A stretch of 64,000 bases of DNA, from positions 1-64,000 of the forward strand of contig NZ_RAPF01000011.1 in NCBI RefSeq assembly GCF_003610805.1, written 5' to 3'. Positions 9,396-18,989 of the stretch are shown here, piece after piece. The notes beneath the pieces were generated by a model. That model had not been told where the DNA came from. It made no database searches and was given only the letters and a program-made list of their open reading frames with translations. Source of the stretch: Altericroceibacterium spongiae (lineage in GTDB: Bacteria > Pseudomonadota > Alphaproteobacteria > Sphingomonadales > Sphingomonadaceae). Position 1 is the first letter of the stretch; the number at the start of each line of letters is the position of its first letter. Made by a program: the position numbers and the translations under genes.

Positions 9396-10076
9396 ATGAT
9401 CGTGCCAAGCGTATCGAGCCATACTAACGCCCCTGCCGCAGCAGAGGACTTCGCGCGCAACTGGGAAGCTGTCCGCCATGACGGGGCGATCCAGTTCGCA
9501 CCCGTAGAGCTCCCCGAAAAGCCACAGACACCGGACTGGCTCGCCCGCTTATTCAAAGCCGTGGGGGATTTATTGCGGCCTGTCGCAGAAGCGCTGGGCG
9601 TTTCATGGCCAACACTGAAATGGATTCTGCTGGCATTGGCGATTGCGCTTCTGCTCTTCATCGTCTGGCGCCTGCTGGGCCCGCTGCTCCTTCCCTCTTC
9701 AAAAAAGGAAGACACCCCAGAGGAATGGGCTCCCGATCAAGCGCAGGCCGTCGCTCTTCTGGAAGATGCCGACAGGCTGGTTGCAGAAGGGCGCTTCGGT
9801 GAAGCGACCCATTTGCTGCTTCAGCGCAGCGTTGGCCATATTCGTGACACAAGGCCCGATCTGCTCGATCCCTCTTCCACAGCTCGCGAAATTTCCCGGC
9901 TCGACGCCCTGTCCGACACAGCCCGCCAGACTTTTGCCCTTATTGCGGAACGGGTCGAGCATTCGCTTTTCGCCCTGCGTCCGCTCAATGACGAGGACTG
10001 GCAGGTCGCCCGGAAGGCTTATTCCGAATTCGCCCTGACTCGCCCCACAGCAGCCGAGGGACCACTCGGCGCATGA
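9396..10076 (+). CDS. DUF4129-domain membrane protein
   Basis: Encodes 226 residues. A periplasmic-like N-terminal part (about 1-65) precedes one strong membrane helix (WILLALAIALLLFIVWRLLG, about 74-93). The C-terminal cytosolic part AVALLEDADRLVAEGRFGEATHLLL, then ARQTFALIAERVEHSLFALR, is the DUF4129 domain common in MoxR operons. It is the first gene of a run in which nearly every stop overlaps the next start, beginning here with ATGA into the DUF4350 gene. The function is unknown; a role in assembling or controlling envelope proteins with the MoxR ATPase is inference. Confidence 0.82.
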   Translation: MIVPSVSSHTNAPAAAEDFARNWEAVRHDGAIQFAPVELPEKPQTPDWLARLFKAVGDLLRPVAEALGVSWPTLKWILLALAIALLLFIVWRLLGPLLLPSSKKEDTPEEWAPDQAQAVALLEDADRLVAEGRFGEATHLLLQRSVGHIRDTRPDLLDPSSTAREISRLDALSDTARQTFALIAERVEHSLFALRPLNDEDWQVARKAYSEFALTRPTAAEGPLGA

Positions 10077-11374
10077 GCCGCACTCCCGCTTCGCCCTTTT
10101 CGCCCAAAGTGGTGCTGGCCATGCTCGTGGTCGGCTTCGGCGCCTTCCTGCTGCTGCTCTATGCCCTCTCCGCAGGCTGGACCGGCGACGATAATAAAGG
10201 CAGCGGCCATGCGGCCAGTAACGGTCTCGACGGCTATTCCGCGCTTGCGCACTTGCTGGAAAAACAAGGGCATCAGATCACCCTGTCACGCCGTACGCGT
10301 GCGCTGGACGATGAATCGCTGCTGATTATCACACCCCCGCGCTACAGCGATAGCAACGCACTAAACGAAATTATCACGAAACGGCGCTATGCCGGGCCCA
10401 CGCTTATCATCCTTCCCAAATGGTCCGCACTTTCGCTCGATCAGCTCAAGCTGGACTTTCAGACAGATATTAAACCCGGCTGGGTTCATTTGAATAGCCC
10501 AGGCGTTCCACCCTGGTCCGATGAGGTGGAAGCCACAGGACCGCTCGATGCCCGGATTGCCGATATCAGCGAGCGGCCCGGCCCCGATTGGCGCGGGCTG
10601 GACCTGTCAGGCACGCTGCCTGAAAGAGATGTCGTTCAGAGCATGTCTTCAGGGCGCATCGAAACTTTAGTCCGTGATTCGCGCGGACAGGCGCTGGCCG
10701 GATATCTCGACGATGGCGGATGGTATCCGGTGTTGTCCAAAGCTGCCGGTGCCGCCCTCTCGGAAGAAAATCAGGAAATCTGGCCAGTCGTGATCGTCAG
10801 CGAACCGGATCTGATGAACAATTACGGGCTGGCAGATCAGAATCGCGCGCAGCTCGCTGTCCAGCTCGTCGAAACCACGCTCGAAGATTACGACCTGCCG
10901 ATCGTCTTCGATCTGACGGTCAACGGGCTCGGCCGTTCGGATAATCTGCTGACACTGGCATTCACGCCGCCATTTCTGGCCGCCACCTTATGCCTCATAC
11001 TGCTGGCCATATTGATCGCCTGGCGCGGCTTCGGGCGTTTCGGCCCATCGATCAGAGACGTTCCGGTCATTATTCCGGGCAAGACACAACTGGCGCGCAA
11101 CGGCGCATCTCTGGTTGAACGCGCCGGCCGTCTGCGGCTGCTCGGAGCGCCTTATGCCGAGCTGGTGACGGCACGCATGGCACGCAATCTCGGCATTCGC
11201 CTGTCGGACCGTACAGAGCGAATGGAAGCCATCTCACGAGCCCTCGCTGCGCGTGATCTGTCGGAACTTGAATTTGCCCGGCATGTGGAAACCCTGAAAA
11301 AGGCCCGCAAGCCTCATGACCTGCTTCGCGCTGCCCATGCGCTCAAACGGATTGAAAGGATGTGCCACCCATGA
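10073..11374 (+). CDS. DUF4350-domain membrane protein
   Basis: Encodes 433 residues, with a membrane helix near the N-terminus (about 15-35), a large extracytoplasmic part and a second helix near 300-322 ([21 protein letters not shown]), then a helical cytosolic tail. The segment after the first helix, [20 protein letters not shown], is typical of DUF4350, often compared with GldG/IFT-like periplasmic sugar-binding folds. ATGA overlaps link it to the genes on both sides. The role is unknown; family context is MoxR-DUF58 membrane systems. Confidence 0.82.
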   Translation: MSRTPASPFSPKVVLAMLVVGFGAFLLLLYALSAGWTGDDNKGSGHAASNGLDGYSALAHLLEKQGHQITLSRRTRALDDESLLIITPPRYSDSNALNEIITKRRYAGPTLIILPKWSALSLDQLKLDFQTDIKPGWVHLNSPGVPPWSDEVEATGPLDARIADISERPGPDWRGLDLSGTLPERDVVQSMSSGRIETLVRDSRGQALAGYLDDGGWYPVLSKAAGAALSEENQEIWPVVIVSEPDLMNNYGLADQNRAQLAVQLVETTLEDYDLPIVFDLTVNGLGRSDNLLTLAFTPPFLAATLCLILLAILIAWRGFGRFGPSIRDVPVIIPGKTQLARNGASLVERAGRLRLLGAPYAELVTARMARNLGIRLSDRTERMEAISRALAARDLSELEFARHVETLKKARKPHDLLRAAHALKRIERMCHP

Positions 11375-12333
11375 CGATGACGCTGGAAGAGACGCGTGAT
11401 CTCGCCCAAGCCATTCGCAACGAAATCGGCAAGGCCGTGGTCGGGCAGGATGCCATTATCGATCATTTGCTGATTGGCCTGATTGCACAGGGGCATATTC
11501 TGCTGGAAGGACCTCCCGGTACAGCCAAAACTTTCCTTGCCCAATGTTTCAGTCGTGCCACTGGCCTCGACTTCGGGCGTATTCAATTCACGCCCGATCT
11601 GCTGCCGGGGGATATTGTCGGCTCCAACCTGTTCAACTTCCAGACGAGCCAGTTCACCCTGACACGCGGCCCGATCTTCTGCGATTTGCTGCTGGCTGAC
11701 GAGATCAATCGTACACCCCCGAAGACACAGGCTGCACTGCTTGAAGCCATGCAGGAACGCAAAGTTACCCTGGATGGCGAAACGCATCATCTGCCACCCC
11801 ATTTCATGGTGGTCGCTACGCAGAATCCGATAGAAAATCAGGGCGTCTATCCGTTGCCGGAAGCGCAGCTCGACCGGTTCCTGTTCAAGCTTCTCGTTCC
11901 CTATCCCAGCGAAGAGCAGGAAATAGCCATTGTCACACGTTTCGGCGAACGCAGCGGCGCCCCTCATGCAGAAGATTACGGCATCAGTGCCGTGGCCGAT
12001 GCGGCAGGGATCAGTGCCGCTCAGGCCGCTGTGCGCTCGGTCATCCTGTCCCCGGATGTCGCCGCCTATATCGTAGCGCTGGTGCGCGCCACGCGCGAAA
12101 CGTCAGATATTTCGAGCGGTGCTTCACCCCGTGCAGCCGTGGTCATTGCGCAGGCTGCCCGTGCCCGTGCTGCACTTCACGGCCGGGATTATGTACTGCC
12201 AGACGATGTGAAAGCCTTGGCGACAGCGAGTCTGCGTCACCGCCTGAAACTGTCCGCAGCGGCTGAAATCGAAGGCAAACAGGTGGAAGATCTCGTGGCG
12301 GGCCTGATCGAACAGACCGAGGCGCCGCGTTGA
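11371..12333 (+). CDS. MoxR-family AAA+ ATPase
   Basis: Encodes 320 residues. Walker A is GPPGTAKT (47-54), Walker B is LLLADEIN (Asp110-Glu111), sensor 1 is VATQNPIE, and the arginine-rich [11 protein letters not shown] and C-terminal lid [16 protein letters not shown] fit the MoxR proper subfamily. These ATPases act as chaperones that activate or assemble protein complexes, usually with a VWA or DUF58 partner encoded next door, as here. ATG at 11371 in the ATGA overlap is preferred to a GTG at 11362. The stop overlaps the DUF58 TTG start. Confidence 0.93.
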   Translation: MTMTLEETRDLAQAIRNEIGKAVVGQDAIIDHLLIGLIAQGHILLEGPPGTAKTFLAQCFSRATGLDFGRIQFTPDLLPGDIVGSNLFNFQTSQFTLTRGPIFCDLLLADEINRTPPKTQAALLEAMQERKVTLDGETHHLPPHFMVVATQNPIENQGVYPLPEAQLDRFLFKLLVPYPSEEQEIAIVTRFGERSGAPHAEDYGISAVADAAGISAAQAAVRSVILSPDVAAYIVALVRATRETSDISSGASPRAAVVIAQAARARAALHGRDYVLPDDVKALATASLRHRLKLSAAAEIEGKQVEDLVAGLIEQTEAPR

Positions 12334-13649
12334 TCGTCCCTTCGCCCCGTGCTCTGACACTTGTCGCACTGGCCGCTCCGCTGGCCGTGCTGATCGGTGC
12401 CACCGTGCCCGGGGCATGGATTGTTGCCCCCGCTGCGGGAATATCATTGATCTTGCTCGTTCTGCTGGACGGCTTGCTGGCTGGCATGTTGCGGGATTTT
12501 CGCCTCGAAACACCCGGCGATGGTGAAGTGGGTCAGCCCGTCAGGCTCACCGCTCTGGCCGAAATCGCCCGCAACGGCACAAGTCCTGCACCGGATCTGG
12601 CTTTATCGCTGGATGAACACCTTGCGAAAGACGGTCGCACAGAAGCGTCCCTTACTACGCAGGATGCACCGCAAATCTGGTCGGGTACAATCGAGCTCAT
12701 ACCCAATCGCCGTGGCACTGCCACTGTGGAGCGGGCATGGTTGCGATGGAGCGGGCCTCTGCGGCTGGCGCATCGTCAGACGTGCATTGCGCTCAATCGG
12801 GAAATCCGCATCTGGCCAGATCTGTCACCCGTTCGCTCCCCGACATTGCAGGCTTATCTGCGCGATTCCCAGTTCGGCCTCGTGGCCCGCAGACTGCGGG
12901 GGGAAGGCACGCAATTCGAGGCTCTTAGCGAATTCGAGCCGGGCATGGACCGCCGCCGGATCGACTGGAAAGCGAGCGCGCGCCACACCACTCTTTATGC
13001 CCGTGAGAATGAGGCCGAACGCGATAATCAGATCGTTTTCGCCATCGATTGCGGTCAGGCCATGTGCGAACCGGTGGACGGCCTGCCGCGTCTTGACCGT
13101 GCCGTCTCCGCCGCGCTCACCGCATCCTATGTGGCACTCAAGGGAGGCGATCGCGTGGCCCTTTTCGGTTTTGCCGACCACCCGCAAATCGCCACGCCCT
13201 TCATCACGGAAACGGATGCCTTTTACCGGCTGCAAACCGCTGCGGCTGCCCTCGATTATGTACCGCGCGAGCCGAATTTCACTCTCGGTCTATCGACGCT
13301 GACTGCCCGTTTGAAGCGGCGGTCACTTATCGTGCTGTTTTCGGACTTCACCGACCTCACCTCTGCAGAACTGATGCTGGAAAGTGTGGGGCGGCTCATT
13401 CGCCATCATCTGGTGATCTTCGTGACTATGGAAGATACCGAGCTCGACCGGCTCACTTCCGCCGATCCCGCAAGGCTGGACGATATTGCCACGGCCGTGA
13501 TGGCCGACCGGCTCGCCCGGCAACGCGCGCTGGTGCTGGAAAAACTGCGGCGTATGGGTGTGGATGTGATCGAAGCGCCGTGGGAAGCCATCGGTTTCCA
13601 GCTTATCGACCATTATCTCGAAGCCAGAGGCGCGGAGGCTATTGGATGA
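12330..13649 (+). CDS. DUF58-domain protein (VWA-like MoxR partner)
   Basis: Encodes 439 residues. Two N-terminal membrane helices (about 7-50) are followed by a beta-rich part and the DUF58 core with its signature [18 protein letters not shown] (about 209-226). The following [10 protein letters not shown] and [26 protein letters not shown] look like a VWA fold with a partly changed MIDAS (DCGQA in place of DxSxS). The start is TTG within a TTGA overlap. In known systems DUF58 proteins work with MoxR; the target is not known. Confidence 0.9.
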   Translation: MIVPSPRALTLVALAAPLAVLIGATVPGAWIVAPAAGISLILLVLLDGLLAGMLRDFRLETPGDGEVGQPVRLTALAEIARNGTSPAPDLALSLDEHLAKDGRTEASLTTQDAPQIWSGTIELIPNRRGTATVERAWLRWSGPLRLAHRQTCIALNREIRIWPDLSPVRSPTLQAYLRDSQFGLVARRLRGEGTQFEALSEFEPGMDRRRIDWKASARHTTLYARENEAERDNQIVFAIDCGQAMCEPVDGLPRLDRAVSAALTASYVALKGGDRVALFGFADHPQIATPFITETDAFYRLQTAAAALDYVPREPNFTLGLSTLTARLKRRSLIVLFSDFTDLTSAELMLESVGRLIRHHLVIFVTMEDTELDRLTSADPARLDDIATAVMADRLARQRALVLEKLRRMGVDVIEAPWEAIGFQLIDHYLEARGAEAIG

Positions 13650-14704
13650 AACCGCTTACCAGGCTTTTCCGTAAGGCCGAGGCCGAAGCGCCTGCCGATA
13701 TAGAGGCGGCCAGCCTGCGTTCCGACCGTTTCCGACTGGAACGCGAAACCGACTGGCGGCGGCTGGAACGGATCGTCACGGAGCTGGAAAAGAACCGCAC
13801 CCGGCGCCTGACCGACGAGGATGTGCTCGATCTGCCCGTGCTCTATCGCAGCGCGGCGTCCAGCCTCGCTGTGGCGCGGGAAACCTCTCTCGATGCGTCC
13901 ACCCTGGCCTATCTGGAAACGCTGGTCCGCCGGGCATGGTTTCAGATTTACGGGCCGCGTAGTTCTCTCTGGGACTGGCTACGGCGCTTTTTCGGCGGTG
14001 GATGGAGCGCTTCGGTGCGCGCCATATGGCTCGATATCTGCATTGCCCTTGCCGTTATGAGCGCCGGTGTGCTGGTCGGCTGGTTGCTTACCGCGCAGGA
14101 TAGCGACTGGTATAATGCGCTTGTGCCCGGAGGCCTTGCCGGGGCGCGGCATCCCGGCGCGGAGCGAGCCGTTCTCGAACAATCGCTGCAAGGTGCGAGC
14201 AATTCGAACGGTCTGTCGGTTTTTGCCAGCTATCTTTTCTCCAATAACGCCACTGTCTGTATTCTGGCTTTTGCTCTGGGCTTTGCTTTCGGCATTCCTT
14301 CGCTTCTGATGCTGGTTTACAATCTCGCCGGTCTCGGCGCGATGCTGTGGCTGTTCCACGATGCCGGGCTGACGGTCGATTTTATCGCCTGGCTTTCAAT
14401 ACATGGAACGACCGAGCTTTTCGCGATCCTGCTCGCCGGCGCGGCCGGGCTGCATATCGGGCGATCCATGGCTTTGCCGGGAAATCGCTCCATCATGACG
14501 GCCATAGCAGAAAGCGGCCGCCGAACGGCGCAGGTCATGGTAGGTGTGGTTCTGATGCTGATCGTTGCTGCGCTGCTGGAGGGATTTGCCCGGCAACTGA
14601 TTGATAATACGCCAGGACGTTTCGCAATCGGCGGCACAATGCTGGCTTTCTGGCTGCTCTATTTCTTTGCCTTTCGCCGCAAAGGCGCGGGAGGCGAAGC
14701 ATGA
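13646..14704 (+). CDS. SpoIIM-like (stage II sporulation protein M family) membrane protein
   Basis: Encodes 352 residues. A charged helical N-terminal cytosolic part (about 1-110) is followed by several membrane helices between about 130 and 340, with a conserved-looking HGTTELFAILLAGAAGLHIG segment typical of the DUF95/SpoIIM family. In Bacillus SpoIIM belongs to the peptidoglycan-remodelling complex; in Gram-negative MoxR operons its role is unknown. The start ATG lies in the ATGA overlap with the DUF58 gene, so an upstream in-frame extension to 13580 is rejected. The stop overlaps the RDD gene. Confidence 0.87.
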   Translation: MKPLTRLFRKAEAEAPADIEAASLRSDRFRLERETDWRRLERIVTELEKNRTRRLTDEDVLDLPVLYRSAASSLAVARETSLDASTLAYLETLVRRAWFQIYGPRSSLWDWLRRFFGGGWSASVRAIWLDICIALAVMSAGVLVGWLLTAQDSDWYNALVPGGLAGARHPGAERAVLEQSLQGASNSNGLSVFASYLFSNNATVCILAFALGFAFGIPSLLMLVYNLAGLGAMLWLFHDAGLTVDFIAWLSIHGTTELFAILLAGAAGLHIGRSMALPGNRSIMTAIAESGRRTAQVMVGVVLMLIVAALLEGFARQLIDNTPGRFAIGGTMLAFWLLYFFAFRRKGAGGEA

Positions 14705-15582
14705 GCAGTGCATATGCTTCAATCGACCGCACCTCCGACAAGTTGCGGCGCGAAATCACCACGCCGGAAGGCATTTCCCTTCCCGTAGCTATTGCACCTT
14801 TCGGGACGAGAGTGGGTGCGCTCATTCTCGACCTCATCATTTTTACCACGGCGACAACGATCATTCTGATCGTTCTCGGCCTGCTGGGATTGCAGGTTTT
14901 CGGCCTGACCGGCGGCGGGCCAATGGCGGAATTCCTGATCGTTCTGGCGATTCTGTTTCTGTTCTGCTCACGCTATGCCTATTTCCTGTTCTTTGAACTC
15001 GGGCCGCGCGGGGCAACGCCGGGCAAACGGCTTCTCGGCATTCGGATTGCGTCTCGCGACGGCGGAAGATTGCGCGTGGAATCGGTCATCGCGCGCAATC
15101 TGATGCGCGATTTCGAGCTGTTTCTTCCCTGGCAGTTCTTCTTCATGGCCCTGAGCGGAGAGGGCGGTATTTTCACTCTTGCCGCTGCTGTCTGGTTCCT
15201 GATTTTCGCTTTCTTCCCCCTGTTCAATCGCGACCGGATGCGGGGCGGCGATCTGATCGCCGGGACATGGGTGATCGAAACGCGCAATACCAAGCTCGCC
15301 AGCGCTATGTCGCTGGAAGAAAGTGCAGAGGGAAATTATCAGTTCGGAGAGGCCGAGCTGGCCGTCTATGGCGAGTTCGAACTGAAAACGCTCGAACGTG
15401 TTTTGCGGGATAATAACAGCGAAGCACTTGAAAAAGTTGCCGAAACTATTGGTGAGAAGATTGGCCTCACCAGCCCGCCGGGCGATGAGCGGCAATATTT
15501 GCAGGATTTCTATGCTCAGCTTCGCGCCCGGCTTGAACGCGATATGCGCTTCGGTAAACGCAAGAAGGACAAGTTTTCATGA
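14701..15582 (+). CDS. RDD-family membrane protein
   Basis: Encodes 293 residues. The RDD domain (about 20-190) has the typical APFGTRVGALILDLIIF start, with membrane helices near 40-62, 78-100 and 145-180 and the GATPGKRLLGIRI loop. About 100 soluble residues follow, with a charged end (RFGKRKKDKFS). RDD proteins are small membrane proteins, some proposed as transporters, often next to MoxR genes. It is joined by ATGA overlaps to the SpoIIM gene before it and the beta-lactamase after it. Confidence 0.87.
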   Translation: MSSAYASIDRTSDKLRREITTPEGISLPVAIAPFGTRVGALILDLIIFTTATTIILIVLGLLGLQVFGLTGGGPMAEFLIVLAILFLFCSRYAYFLFFELGPRGATPGKRLLGIRIASRDGGRLRVESVIARNLMRDFELFLPWQFFFMALSGEGGIFTLAAAVWFLIFAFFPLFNRDRMRGGDLIAGTWVIETRNTKLASAMSLEESAEGNYQFGEAELAVYGEFELKTLERVLRDNNSEALEKVAETIGEKIGLTSPPGDERQYLQDFYAQLRARLERDMRFGKRKKDKFS

Positions 15583-16502
15583 AGCCCCTTTTCACTCCTC
15601 TCGGTCGGCGTACCCTGCTGGGCGGACTGGCAGCGGGTCTGCTCTCCGCCTGCAGCCGCCCTTCAGCAAATGCCCGCGGCAGCGACAAGGAAAGGGATGG
15701 TGGCGATCAGCTTGCTGCTCTGCAGTCGAGCACCGGCGGGATGCTGGGCGCCTATATTCTCGATACGCAAAGTCAAAAAGGCTTTGGAATCAATGAGGCA
15801 CAGCGCTTTCCGCATTGCTCCTCCTTCAAATTATCGCTGGCCGCACTGATTCTCCAACAGGCCGATAAGGGCAATCTCGATCTGGATGAACGGATTCATT
15901 ACACCGAGGCCGATCTGATGTTCGTCTCTCCGGTAACGACCCGCAATCTGGAAAAAGGCATGACTTTAGAGGAGCTTGCCAAAGCCACGCAGACCACCAG
16001 CGACAATGCTGCGGCCAATATTCTGCTGCACCGGCTCGGTGGCCCGGAAGTGCTTACAGGTTTCTGGCGCTCTATCGGAGACAGTGTCAGCCGGCTCGAC
16101 AAAACCGAGCCTGCACTCAACAAGGTCGAGCCCGGCGCCGTGCACGATACCACCACACCGCAGGCCATGGCGCATACCCTGTCACGCCTGCTGACGGGCG
16201 ATGTGCTATCCGATAATTCGCGTGCAAAATTATGGACATGGATGCAGGAAACCCGGACCGGGCTGGACCGCATTCGCGCCGGATTGCCGCAGGACTGGTC
16301 AGCCGGAGACAAGACCGGCACCTTCTTTCAGGACGGGGTCGGCAGCACCTATGTGGACATCGCTTTCGTGCGACCTCCCGATAGCGCGCCGCTCGCCATT
16401 ACGGCCTATTACCGGACCTCCGATTTCCATAAGAAAATGGAACCCGAAACGCTCGCCATTCTCGCCAAAATCGGCGAAATCGCGCACGAATGGGTCGCCT
16501 GA
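15579..16502 (+). CDS. Class A beta-lactamase, probably lipid-anchored
   Basis: Encodes 307 residues. All active-site motifs are present: Ser81-x-x-Lys84 (CSSFK), Ser141-Asp-Asn143, Glu177-Pro-Ala-Leu-Asn181 in the omega loop, and Lys245-Thr-Gly. The RRTLLGGLAAG start looks Tat-like and LLSAC at 22-26 is a possible lipobox. A cysteine precedes the catalytic serine as in carbapenem-hydrolysing class A enzymes, but the residues after KTG are TFFQ, so the partner cysteine of those enzymes is missing; no spectrum is predicted. It starts in an ATGA overlap with the RDD gene, so it is translated with the MoxR operon; no AmpR-like regulator is nearby. Confidence 0.93.
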   Translation: MKPLFTPLGRRTLLGGLAAGLLSACSRPSANARGSDKERDGGDQLAALQSSTGGMLGAYILDTQSQKGFGINEAQRFPHCSSFKLSLAALILQQADKGNLDLDERIHYTEADLMFVSPVTTRNLEKGMTLEELAKATQTTSDNAAANILLHRLGGPEVLTGFWRSIGDSVSRLDKTEPALNKVEPGAVHDTTTPQAMAHTLSRLLTGDVLSDNSRAKLWTWMQETRTGLDRIRAGLPQDWSAGDKTGTFFQDGVGSTYVDIAFVRPPDSAPLAITAYYRTSDFHKKMEPETLAILAKIGEIAHEWVA

Positions 16503-16537
16503 ACAACAGGACCACAAAAGGACAGAAGAGGGCCAGA

Positions 16538-17050
16538 GTGGAACACAGAAGAGCCACAATCGCCGATAGCGACGCGCTGGCCCGTTTGGGCCGCACCAGC
16601 TTCGTTGCCGCTTTCGGACATGTTTACGATCCGGCCGATCTGAACCGATTTCTCGATTCGGCCTATGCGCCGGAAACCATCGCGCAGGAAATTGCCGGGA
16701 CTGAATTCGACCATCGCCTGATGATCGAAAATGACGCGCTGACCGGTTATGTCAAAATCCAGCCCGCCAGCCCCTATGCCGAATATTCGGATGCCGCGCG
16801 GCCGCTTTGCCTCAACCAGCTCTATACCGATCCGGCGATGACCGGGCGCGGGATCGGGGCGCAGCTCATGGACTGGGTGATCGAAACAGCGGGTGAACGG
16901 CAGGCCGATGCTATCCAGCTTTCAGTCTGGAGTGAAAATTTCGGCGCGCAGCGTTTTTATCAGCGTTATGGCTTTGCCAAAATCGCCGATATCGATTTCT
17001 GGGTCGGCAACCATCGCGACGATGAATTTCTCTACGAATTAAAGCTCTGA
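16538..17050 (+). CDS. GNAT-family N-acetyltransferase
   Basis: Encodes 170 residues from the GTG at 16538. The acetyl-CoA-binding motif A is LNQLYTDPAMTGRGIGAQLMDWVIE (Q/RxxGxG/A as GRGIGAQL), and the C-terminal NFGAQRFYQRYGFAKI is typical GNAT motif B. The substrate is unknown. The GTG has AGAAGAGGG five bases upstream; an in-frame ATG at 16490 overlaps the beta-lactamase and has no such site, though it cannot be excluded. It probably belongs to the end of the MoxR operon. Confidence 0.85.
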   Translation: MEHRRATIADSDALARLGRTSFVAAFGHVYDPADLNRFLDSAYAPETIAQEIAGTEFDHRLMIENDALTGYVKIQPASPYAEYSDAARPLCLNQLYTDPAMTGRGIGAQLMDWVIETAGERQADAIQLSVWSENFGAQRFYQRYGFAKIADIDFWVGNHRDDEFLYELKL

Positions 17051-17054
17051 AGCT

Positions 17055-18083
17055 TCACAGCCATTTCCATTTCCGGAACAGCAGCAATTGCATCACCATG
17101 ATCGCGCCGCACAGGCCGACCACGATCCAGAAGGCATCGCCGTCATTCACGCCGGGCATCCCGCCGACATTAATGCCAAGCAGGCCGGTCACGAAACTGA
17201 GCGGCAGGAAAATCGCTGCCACGATGGTGAGGAGATAGTTGGTCCGTTCCGCCCGCGAGGCTGAGCGGGCGCGGATATCGTCCTGCAGAACCAGCGCGCT
17301 TTCCTTGCTGATATCGAGATCGTCGAGATAGCGGCGCAACCGGTCGATCGATTCGATGATTTCGCGGCGGTCATGCTTTTCGAACCAGCCGGGCGCATCG
17401 CGGCCGATAGATTCGAGCGCATCGTGCTGCGGTGCCATATGGCGTTTCAGGCCGAGACAATTGCGGCGGATCGTAGCGATCCGGGCCAGCATCCGTTCGG
17501 TATCCTCATCGGGATCGGCCTCTTCTAGCTCGTCAATATGGTCGTTCATATCGACGATCGAGCGATTCATCCGGGTAATCATATATTCGGTGAGCTGCGT
17601 CACCAGCGCACCTGCATCGACCGGCCCTTCCCCCGCATCGAGATCGCGCACCACTTCGCGCGGCGTCTGCAGGGGAAAGCGCCGCAAAGTGACCAGCCAT
17701 GTGCCGTTGGACCAGAGCTGCATCGAAACCATGTCTTCGGGTTCGGCACCGGGATTGAAATTGATCCCCCGCAAGGTTGCCACCAGCGTTTCGCCTTCGC
17801 GAAAGGCGCGCGGACGCGTGGCATCGCTGGTCAGCAATTCCGCCGTCGGCTCGGGAATATGGAGCTTTTCCTGCAACCATTCGAACACGCCGGGCCGGTT
17901 GCGCCAGAGATGCAGCCACAGCACTTCTCCGGGTGCGGCGGGCTGCCAGCTTTGCGCCTCTTCCCAGCCGATCGGCCGGGCACCGCCTTTGCCGTCGAGC
18001 ACCCGCCCGAACAGCAGATGGCCATCCTCATCGCCCTGATCGAATTCGCCGCTATCGTTCAACATACCCGTCTCATGCCGCAA
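17055..18083 (-). CDS. CorA-superfamily metal transporter, ZntB-like
   Basis: Encodes 342 residues. A cytosolic N-terminal funnel domain and long helices (about 1-270) lead to two C-terminal membrane helices (about 283-305 and 316-336). The loop reads GINVGGMPG; GIN in place of the GMN of CorA is typical of ZntB-like members that move zinc with a proton gradient. The highly charged N-terminal region has several starts; ATG at 18065 (MLNDSGEF) is an alternative. It converges on the GNAT gene with only four bases between. Confidence 0.9.
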   Translation of the reverse strand: MRHETGMLNDSGEFDQGDEDGHLLFGRVLDGKGGARPIGWEEAQSWQPAAPGEVLWLHLWRNRPGVFEWLQEKLHIPEPTAELLTSDATRPRAFREGETLVATLRGINFNPGAEPEDMVSMQLWSNGTWLVTLRRFPLQTPREVVRDLDAGEGPVDAGALVTQLTEYMITRMNRSIVDMNDHIDELEEADPDEDTERMLARIATIRRNCLGLKRHMAPQHDALESIGRDAPGWFEKHDRREIIESIDRLRRYLDDLDISKESALVLQDDIRARSASRAERTNYLLTIVAAIFLPLSFVTGLLGINVGGMPGVNDGDAFWIVVGLCGAIMVMQLLLFRKWKWL

Positions 18084-18244
18084 GGCAGCGCCTCAGGACA
18101 AGCGGATATCGCGGCCCGGCCTGCATAAACGCGCTCTGCGGAGCAGGGTAAAGAGCCCCGACCCGCCCCGTTCGCAGGATGAAACGAGGAACCCTCTCAA
18201 TTCTCCTGCGCTCCATTGATTGACGGGTAATGATGGAGGTTTGC

Positions 18245-18535
18245 ATGGCAATGCAGGCAATCTGGAATGACCAGGTGATCGCCCATAGCGACCATACGGT
18301 GCTGCTGGAAGGCAATCACTATTTCCCGGCGGACGATGTCGATCCTTCCGTGCTGGAAAAGAGTGAAACGACCAGCATCTGCCCCTGGAAAGGGGAGGCG
18401 TATTATTACACACTGGAAATCGATGGCGAACGGAACGAGGATGCCGCATGGTATTATCCCGAGCCCAAACCGGAAGCAGCCAAAATCCGGGGGCATATCG
18501 CTTTCTGGAACGGAGTGGAGATCGTTGAAGAGTGA
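18245..18535 (+). CDS. DUF427-domain protein
   Basis: Encodes 96 residues, the usual length of this small beta-rich family. Features are AIWNDQVIAHSDHTVLLEGNHYFP, the CPWKGEAYYY motif and a C-terminal AAWYYPEPKPEAAKIRGHIAFW. The function is unknown. GGAGG at 18235-18239 places the start at 18245; an ATG at 18230 lies before this site. It overlaps the cupin gene by GTGA, and a DoxX gene follows, forming a likely three-gene operon. Confidence 0.87.
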   Translation: MAMQAIWNDQVIAHSDHTVLLEGNHYFPADDVDPSVLEKSETTSICPWKGEAYYYTLEIDGERNEDAAWYYPEPKPEAAKIRGHIAFWNGVEIVEE

Positions 18536-18987
18536 GTGACGCCAGAGACCTGATCGCCAAGCTGAACCTTGCCCCCCACCCCGAAGGCGGCTGGTATCGC
18601 GAAACCTGGCGCGCCGCAGCGCCCGAAGGCGAACGCGCAGGCGCCACATCTATCTATTTCCTGCTGGAAAGCGACGAAATCTCGCACTGGCACAAGGTCG
18701 ATTCGACCGAGATCTGGCTGTGGCATGGCGGCGATCCGCTCTTGCTCTCCTGCGCCGAGAACGATCGGGCGCCGGTGCGCGACTATCGCCTCGGGCCCAA
18801 TGTGCTGAAAGGCGACCTGCCGCAATATGTGATCCCGCCATTCGAATGGCAGGCGGCCCGCCCGCTGCCGGGATCGGCAGGCTATGTGCTGGTATCCTGC
18901 ATCGTCAGCCCGGCCTTTGAATTTTCCGGCTTCACGCTTGCCCCGCAGGGCTGGGTGCCGGGCCATGGCCCCGCGGACCCGGCCTGA
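18532..18987 (+). CDS. Cupin-domain protein, DUF985 family
   Basis: Encodes 151 residues. The family start LNLAPHPEGGWYRETWR, the central SHWHKVDSTEIWLWHGG (likely metal-site histidines and glutamate) and the end VSPAFEFSGFTLAP are characteristic of DUF985 cupins. The substrate is unknown. The start is GTG in the GTGA overlap with the DUF427 gene, and the DoxX gene begins two bases after its stop. Confidence 0.88.
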   Translation: MSDARDLIAKLNLAPHPEGGWYRETWRAAAPEGERAGATSIYFLLESDEISHWHKVDSTEIWLWHGGDPLLLSCAENDRAPVRDYRLGPNVLKGDLPQYVIPPFEWQAARPLPGSAGYVLVSCIVSPAFEFSGFTLAPQGWVPGHGPADPA

Positions 18988-18989
18988 TC

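Noticed and set aside
13646-14704. SpoIIM name as a sign of sporulation
   Set aside because: The family is widespread in non-sporulating Gram-negatives next to MoxR genes; nothing else here concerns sporulation.
15579-16502. Beta-lactamase as an acquired resistance gene
   Set aside because: No transposase, integron site or direct repeats are nearby, base composition matches the neighbours, and it is translationally fused to the chromosomal MoxR operon.
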